Part shown: one piece after another, positions 55,001 to 58,951 of the stretch | Numbering within the stretch: position 1 is the first letter of the stretch | Layout of the letters: each line of letters opens with the position of its first letter | NCBI GenBank assembly: GCA_947479475.1 | Contig: CANJZW010000021.1 | Span: 1-58,951, forward strand | Direction: 5' to 3' | From: Chthoniobacteraceae bacterium | GTDB lineage: Bacteria > Verrucomicrobiota > Verrucomicrobiia > Chthoniobacterales > Chthoniobacteraceae | DNA: 58,951 nt | The notes under the pieces: model-generated | Told to the model about the DNA's origin: nothing | Seen by the model: only the letters and a program-made list of their open reading frames with translations | Databases searched by the model: none | Translations under genes and position numbers: made by a program

Positions 55001-56407
55001 GTCCTTCGAGTAAGGCACGCCGCTGCGGTCACCGGCGAGGAAGGCCCAGTTCATTGGCCGCCAGTAGTTGAACCACAGCCGCTCCATCTCCAGCACCTCG
55101 CGGCGCACGGCTTCGTTATCCACGGGTGCAATACCGAGCCCTTCCGCGATGTGACGCGCGATGTGGCGGTGCCCCACGGCGCTCAGTTGGTAGCCATTTT
55201 CCGTGAGAGCGCCTACATTTTCGCCCTCCTTTTCGATCTCGATAAACTTCAGCTTCAACTTCGCCGCGAGATCGCGAATGGCCTTCGTATAAGCTGCTAG
55301 AATTTTATTTTGCGCCGCAAGCTTGCCCTCAAACCCAATCGGCGCGACCAGCGCGACACGACGCCCATCCTCGGCAAACTCCGCGATCAGTTTTTCATAC
55401 GCCGCGAGGAACTGCGGTAACCTCGCCACGCCACCCAGCGATTCCATCTGCCCAAATTGTGCGAGGACCACGGTCGCGCCAGCGTCGCGGAGCTGCTGCC
55501 GCCACTCTCGCTGCTGCCGCCAACTGTTCGCGAAACTCGCCGCGCCCGCGTCGCGCCATTGCTCAAAGACTGTGTCGCCCTCCCACCCGAAGTTACGCAC
55601 CCTGATTTGTCCTGTGGGCTTTGCGGCGATGAGGTGCGTTTGCAAATAGCCGTTGAAACGCGTGCGCTCCAGGTTCGAGCCGCCGGTGAGGGCGATGACG
55701 TCGTGGTCCTGAACGTTGGTTGCGCTCTTCAGCTCCGTCGCGGGCAGTTCGTTGATCGTAAAGTCCTTGTAACTAACCACCGAGGTCGCGCCGCCGTGAA
55801 TCTGCACCGCAATGATGCCGCTCGTATCAATGCCGGGATCGGTCTCGGTGAAGTCCACTGTCTGTACGCCATTGAGCCAGATTTGAATGCGTGGTCCCTC
55901 CGCTCGGATGCGGTAGTCGTTCCACTCACCGAGTGGCTTGCGTGCTTTCTCCAGAACCTCCTTTGAGGGCCGCGCGAGCACCTTTCCGCGACGGCTCTCG
56001 TCGTAGAGTGCCCCGTCGTAACCCGCGCCGAGGTCCGCCTGATAGCCGGACACCTCATGCGAGCCTGGGATGCGTTTCGTGCGAAACTGCACACCGCCAT
56101 TCACAAATCCCTTCGTACCCTCCAGCTTCCATTTTAGCGTCAGCTCGAGATTCGCGAACTGCTTCGTTGTCGCGAGAAAATCATTTTTCCCTTGCGGCTT
56201 CTCTAGCGACCCCGCGACGAGCGCTCCATTCTCAATGCGCCACGTGTTCGTCGTATCGCCCTCCCAACCGTTGAAAGTCGCCCCATCAAAAAGCGCAGTT
56301 GGTGCGACCAAACCCCTGCTCACGTTTGGTTTGGGGGCGTCGGCCGCGTGCATCGCGGCTGCTGGCAGAAGAAGTGCTAGGAGTAGGAGGCCAAATTTTA
56401 TTTTCAT
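52052..56407 (-). CDS. Multidomain secreted heme protein: DUF1080, SGNH, dehydrogenase propeller, HEAT, cytochrome c
   Basis: A 1451-residue exported protein with a Sec leader (KIKFGLLLLALLLPAAAMHA). Residues about 30-220 are a DUF1080/3-keto-disaccharide hydrolase jelly roll (LFDGATFNGWEGDTTNTW, GVQFRTKRIPGSHEVSGYQ, GEWNDYRIRAEGPRIQIWLNG). Residues about 235-435 form an SGNH-like domain (VIALTGGSNLER, LAQFGQMES). About 540-900 is the PVC-type dehydrogenase propeller (LDGFEVSLFASEADGLVKP, WDERGRLWVACAPSYP, GPDGAMYVLDWYNPIIGHY). A HEAT-repeat region follows, and then a cytochrome c domain with CIACH near 1328 and VMPDGLTATL. It links carbohydrate binding or cleavage to oxidation in one chain. 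It lies 51 bases after the DUF1592-type gene, in the same direction. Confidence 0.92.
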   Translation of the reverse strand: MKIKFGLLLLALLLPAAAMHAADAPKPNVSRGLVAPTALFDGATFNGWEGDTTNTWRIENGALVAGSLEKPQGKNDFLATTKQFANLELTLKWKLEGTKGFVNGGVQFRTKRIPGSHEVSGYQADLGAGYDGALYDESRRGKVLARPSKEVLEKARKPLGEWNDYRIRAEGPRIQIWLNGVQTVDFTETDPGIDTSGIIAVQIHGGATSVVSYKDFTINELPATELKSATNVQDHDVIALTGGSNLERTRFNGYLQTHLIAAKPTGQIRVRNFGWEGDTVFEQWRDAGAASFANSWRQQREWRQQLRDAGATVVLAQFGQMESLGGVARLPQFLAAYEKLIAEFAEDGRRVALVAPIGFEGKLAAQNKILAAYTKAIRDLAAKLKLKFIEIEKEGENVGALTENGYQLSAVGHRHIARHIAEGLGIAPVDNEAVRREVLEMERLWFNYWRPMNWAFLAGDRSGVPYSKDWRNSNQRIFPQEMDDFLPLLKQADENIWAAIVGKPVSAIGVRSSIPVEASSAKPLSPDEEKAQFEILDGFEVSLFASEADGLVKPIQMRWDERGRLWVACAPSYPQIKPGEKANDFVMVCEDSKGSGRADKFTKFAEGLFMPTGIELGDGGLYVAQGTELLHLRDTDGDGRADTQRIVLGGFGTGDSHQNLNGLNWGFGGELWFTQGHHIYSRVETPGGVETLNRSGVWRWRPRTGHLDPFFQFSSAGANCWGVVTSEFGQPFHKSGANVGSWFTTPGLVRSSLAVNAQAMNLFQAPIKQVGQEFLHSSHFPSEMQGRMIIGGYYANVLEQHELKLENGMFKSTQLPSIIKSRSTVFRPIEVRMGPDGAMYVLDWYNPIIGHYQASYRHPDRDKEHGRIWRVSWKGGPKVTPTNLAAASVPELLEQLDSKERWAWYQSKRLLLERDTQQVIAALDEWLPKQQGNDYRRLLALSLYEAHETPRPALLAELLRSVDARIRAYATRVIGTWVRDNQLPDALKLLEAQIGDNDALVRLEAIVAASYVNDPRAVVIAARALDKDFNGYHRHALTKTLHATNPLWSEPIASGKLSFDRDEHLIFALQNGWVENNVRDLLSREFSDDQRPTADATAGKIMRDQVVKHGSDPARQKLWLNAFAAIATASDVPFLFERAGSDASVLSALRSTRPEAAEKLLAPLFDSAHPALRVQGVRLAGLWKVAAFLNRIRPLAFEQNQPEALGALISISPDEAAQNILARIASLKLPQEAAPLLAHLLNRTEGRDALERAVQKPEAISVGGAKIALQAMNILGRSDRTISPQLMKLAGINASLPVYRKETIAKIVSDAATIGRAAEGRKVYEQAGCIACHIPGAPQSKIGPDLSSISRGLPVDMIVTEVIWPALNVKEGYEAATLTMKDGSVITGFKQTETAEAIGLRDMNTGAIKTVARTDTQSIKTGGTVMPDGLTATLTVQQVADLIRYLSELGK

Positions 56408-56458
56408 AGAGGGAGAACGGCGGAGGGCTGAGGAGGAACCGGCAAAGTATAAGCACGC

Positions 56459-58951
56459 TTACTTCGTCAGAAACATCTCGTTCTGCACGATTGCGTCGAT
56501 GAGGGAGCGCAGGCCATAGTTGATTGGTTTGGTTTGCTCAAGAATGAGGGCGATTGCGCGGCGGTCGGAGTAGTGGGGCTCGGAGCCCGTGGCATACATG
56601 AGGAGCTGGCGGACCATGTTTGCGGCGAGGGCTTCGGGATTCCTCAGGACAAGAGATTGGAAGTCGGTGAGGGTTTGAAAGGGCTCGCCAGTCGGGAGCT
56701 GGCCGGAGGCGTCCACGGGCTGATGGAGACGCACCTTCGGGACAAAGCCGGAGGCGAACTGGAAATCGATCAGTGTGGTGCCGTCGCTCAGCGAGCGGTA
56801 GCGGTCGCGGAAGCCGCCGATCACGTCGAAACTCTCCAGGGCGAAACCGGGCGGGTCCAACTTCGCATGGCAACCGGCGCAGCGCGTGTCGGCGCGATGC
56901 TTCTCCAGTTTCTCGCGAATGGTCGTCGCACCGCGCGTATCGGGATCAATTGCGGGCACGCCAGCGGGAGGTGGCGGAATGGGGTTGCCGAGGAGGCGTT
57001 CGTTGATCCACGCGCCGCGCGTGACGGGAGAGGTGGAGGTGCCGTTGGCAGTGACTTTCAGCACGGCAGCCTGCGTGAGGAAGGCACCTCGCGGACTTCC
57101 CTGCGGCAAGCGAACGCGGCGGAGGTCACAGCCTGTAACGCCAGCGATGCCGTAGTGCTCGGCGAGGCTCTGGTTAAGCATCGCGAACTCGGATTTTACG
57201 AGGTGAGTGATGCTGTGGTTTTTCGTGATCAGCTCGCGGAGGAAGGCGCGGGTTTCCCCGATCATACTGTGTTTCAGATGCTCGCGAGCTTCCGGGTAGA
57301 GCTTGGTGTCGGGCTGCGTGGCGTCGATCTTCCGAAGGTCGAGCCATTGGTCGGTGAAGTCAGCGATGAAGCGATCCGAGCGTGGATCAGCAAGGAGGCG
57401 ATCTGTCTGCTTCTTGAGGTTTTCAGGAAGATGCAGGCGGCCTTCGTTGGCGAGCACGAGGAGCTCAGCGTCGGGGATGCTGTTCCAAAACCAAAGCGAG
57501 AGGCGTTCGGCGAGGGCGTGATCGCTGAGGCGGATGCGCGGCGCGCTATTCTCTGGCAAGTCTGTGTCGCCGATGAAAAGGAAGTCCGGGGAGCAGAGCG
57601 CGGCCTTGCAGGCCTCCTTCATCGCGTCCTCGAAACACGCGTGGCCCCTCATCTCCCGTGTGACGATCTGAACATAGTCCTGCACTTCATCGGCAGCCAC
57701 CGCACGACGAAAGGCACGCGGAAGAAACTGGGAGAGCAGCCGGGTCGCGTCCTCCTCCGGACGCTCGGTGAATACGCTCTCTAACGGCTGCTCTTTTTCC
57801 TCCTTGGGGAGTTCGCTGTTGCTGGGGCGGGTTCCACCGTTGCGTGAGCGCTGCCGCACCGGCTCGCGCTTCGGCGCAATGACGCCGCTATCTTTGGTAA
57901 GCGGGCGGATGGGGAGCTCGCCAAAGATGGCGCTGTGGCTGCGGGGCGGCCATTGATCGAAGATCGGGCCTTCCACCTCGAACCAGTCAAGCGCGATGCC
58001 TGGGCCGGAATGGACAGCAGACGAGCCTGGCGACTGCGAGGCCCAGCGTCCGGATTTTTTCTCGTAACCGGTGGGTGTGCCCATCTCAAAGAGCAATTCC
58101 TCGTTCACATCAAACCAACCAGAGTATTCGTGGACGCGGCTTTCCAATGCGGGAACGTCGAACATGCCCAGCCGCCGCGAGGGCGAATGTACGAAGCGCG
58201 GGCCATCCGACGGAAGCCAGACGGAGAGCATGAAGGACTCGTTGCGATGCGGCGGGTCCACCCTGCCGCGATCCCACCAGAAGCCCCACGCGGAAGTGCG
58301 GATGCGATACCTTCCTGCGTAAACTGGCGAGAACTGCATGGTCAGGCTGAACGTGCGCTCGATGGGACCGGTGAAGTAGCCGATGGCGCCCTGGTAGTCG
58401 CGGAGCGTGGTTCCGAGCGACTCGTTGCGCCCTTTCACGTCCGCCGAGCCCTTCGCGCCCCAGAGATCTTGGTCGGGCGCGGGGAGCGGCAGCAAGGAAT
58501 CAAAGTGCTTGTCCTTTAGCAGCACCGCGTCACCCCTCGCGACCCAGTTCCAGTTCTCCGATCCGCTGGTTCCACCAAAGCGCTTACTCATCACCGGTGG
58601 CGGTGTGCTGCGCGTGGCTATGGCGCTCGTGAGGGCGAGGTCCGCCGCGTCCATGAACTGGCTGAGATGCACGTTCGAGAGGTCTAGCGCCTGGCCGATC
58701 TTATCGTAGCCATGGCGCCGCTCGTCCTCGGGCAGCATTGCTTTAATGCGTATTCCGGGCAGATGCAGAAGGTCGCGGAGGGCGTTCTCATATTCCTGCG
58801 CGGTGAGTCTGCGATAAAGCGCGCGGCCTGTCTTCGCGATGCGCGCTGCATCTGCCTTGTGCAAACGGTCATCGAGCAGCGTCAGCGCATCGGCGTTTTC
58901 CTTTGCGGAAGGACGTTCGCGGCGCGACTTCGGCGGCATTTCACCGGCGGC
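56459..58951 (-). CDS. DUF1587/DUF1592/DUF1588/DUF1585 protein, 5' end outside the window
   Basis: A partial gene whose N-terminus continues beyond the right edge. The frame stays open through base 58951 and reads GEMPPKSR at the border, the usual junction after a planctomycete cytochrome c domain, so that domain probably lies outside. Visible parts in order are a DUF1587-like RRLTAQEYENALRDLL, a long middle region, DUF1595/DUF1592 (AFRRAVAADEVQDY and LAERLSLWFWNSIPDAELL), DUF1588 (RGAWINERLLGNPIPPPPAGVP and CAGCHAKLDPPGFALESFD, a second heme-type motif) and DUF1585 (DFQSLVLRNPEALAANMVRQLLMYATG). Such proteins are typical of PVC bacteria and are thought to be exported. Function is unknown. 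The big heme fusion follows after 51 bases. Confidence 0.92.
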   Translation of the reverse strand, partial: AAGEMPPKSRRERPSAKENADALTLLDDRLHKADAARIAKTGRALYRRLTAQEYENALRDLLHLPGIRIKAMLPEDERRHGYDKIGQALDLSNVHLSQFMDAADLALTSAIATRSTPPPVMSKRFGGTSGSENWNWVARGDAVLLKDKHFDSLLPLPAPDQDLWGAKGSADVKGRNESLGTTLRDYQGAIGYFTGPIERTFSLTMQFSPVYAGRYRIRTSAWGFWWDRGRVDPPHRNESFMLSVWLPSDGPRFVHSPSRRLGMFDVPALESRVHEYSGWFDVNEELLFEMGTPTGYEKKSGRWASQSPGSSAVHSGPGIALDWFEVEGPIFDQWPPRSHSAIFGELPIRPLTKDSGVIAPKREPVRQRSRNGGTRPSNSELPKEEKEQPLESVFTERPEEDATRLLSQFLPRAFRRAVAADEVQDYVQIVTREMRGHACFEDAMKEACKAALCSPDFLFIGDTDLPENSAPRIRLSDHALAERLSLWFWNSIPDAELLVLANEGRLHLPENLKKQTDRLLADPRSDRFIADFTDQWLDLRKIDATQPDTKLYPEAREHLKHSMIGETRAFLRELITKNHSITHLVKSEFAMLNQSLAEHYGIAGVTGCDLRRVRLPQGSPRGAFLTQAAVLKVTANGTSTSPVTRGAWINERLLGNPIPPPPAGVPAIDPDTRGATTIREKLEKHRADTRCAGCHAKLDPPGFALESFDVIGGFRDRYRSLSDGTTLIDFQFASGFVPKVRLHQPVDASGQLPTGEPFQTLTDFQSLVLRNPEALAANMVRQLLMYATGSEPHYSDRRAIALILEQTKPINYGLRSLIDAIVQNEMFLTK

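Noticed and set aside
1..58951. Mobile element or prophage
   Set aside because: No transposase, integrase, terminase or tail gene was found; the toxin-antitoxin pair alone does not establish transfer.

Overview
The window looks like chromosomal DNA from a member of the PVC superphylum, most likely a Verrucomicrobiota. The evidence is the mix of gene families rather than any rRNA gene. There are three DUF1501 proteins with twin-arginine leaders, several very large secreted heme-c proteins with beta-propeller dehydrogenase domains (PVC-type CxxCH proteins), a DUF1587/1592/1588/1585 protein, a WD40-cytochrome fusion, NamZ, and housekeeping genes (ftsH, ftsK, miaA, nadD, rsfS, prc). The DNA is GC-rich and many genes lack a clear Shine-Dalgarno sequence. 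I found no rRNA, tRNA, CRISPR array, integrase or complete insertion sequence.

Layout. 1-5.2 kb: a DUF4126 membrane protein behind a leader with a terminator-like hairpin, an orphan sulfate-binding protein, an M14-type deacylase and a porin with a strong terminator. 5.4-16 kb: a secreted catabolic block with two PVC-type heme proteins, an esterase, a DUF6797/cytochrome gene interrupted by an apparent frameshift, and a ThuA-like protein. 16-22 kb: an old-yellow-enzyme reductase, a beta-hydroxyacid dehydrogenase-like protein, a DUF1501 protein, a tiny lysine-rich protein, a VF530 protein and a COG0523 GTPase. 22-28.3 kb: a WD40-cytochrome and DUF1501 pair, an SGNH hydrolase and a minimal SRAP-like protein. 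28.3-38.2 kb: a long minus-strand housekeeping run, prc, namZ, nadD, rsfS, ftsK, a RodZ-like gene, miaA, a DUF2934 gene, and a small gene with a 30-bp in-frame tandem repeat. 38.4-43.1 kb: an EamA transporter, ftsH and a membrane-anchored protein of unknown function. 43.2-48.4 kb: a 1169-residue FHA-kinase-TPR-LRR-C-type-lectin protein next to an AbiEi/AbiEii toxin-antitoxin pair. 48.7-58.95 kb: an acyl-esterase-like hydrolase, a DUF1501 protein, a 1451-residue multidomain heme protein, and a DUF1587/1592 protein that runs off the right edge.

How it fits together. The secreted heme proteins, DUF1501 proteins, ThuA, DUF1080 domain and esterases resemble the extracellular or periplasmic sugar-oxidation and polysaccharide-degradation equipment that expands in Verrucomicrobiota and Planctomycetota. 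Substrates cannot be read from the sequence. The minus-strand run couples cell-envelope quality control (Prc), peptidoglycan recycling (NamZ), NAD synthesis, ribosome silencing, chromosome segregation and tRNA modification. The features most worth a second look are the kinase-LRR-lectin protein, the stripped-down SRAP protein, the repeat-bearing gene, the five-part heme fusion, the frameshifted DUF6797 gene and the structured DUF4126 leader.
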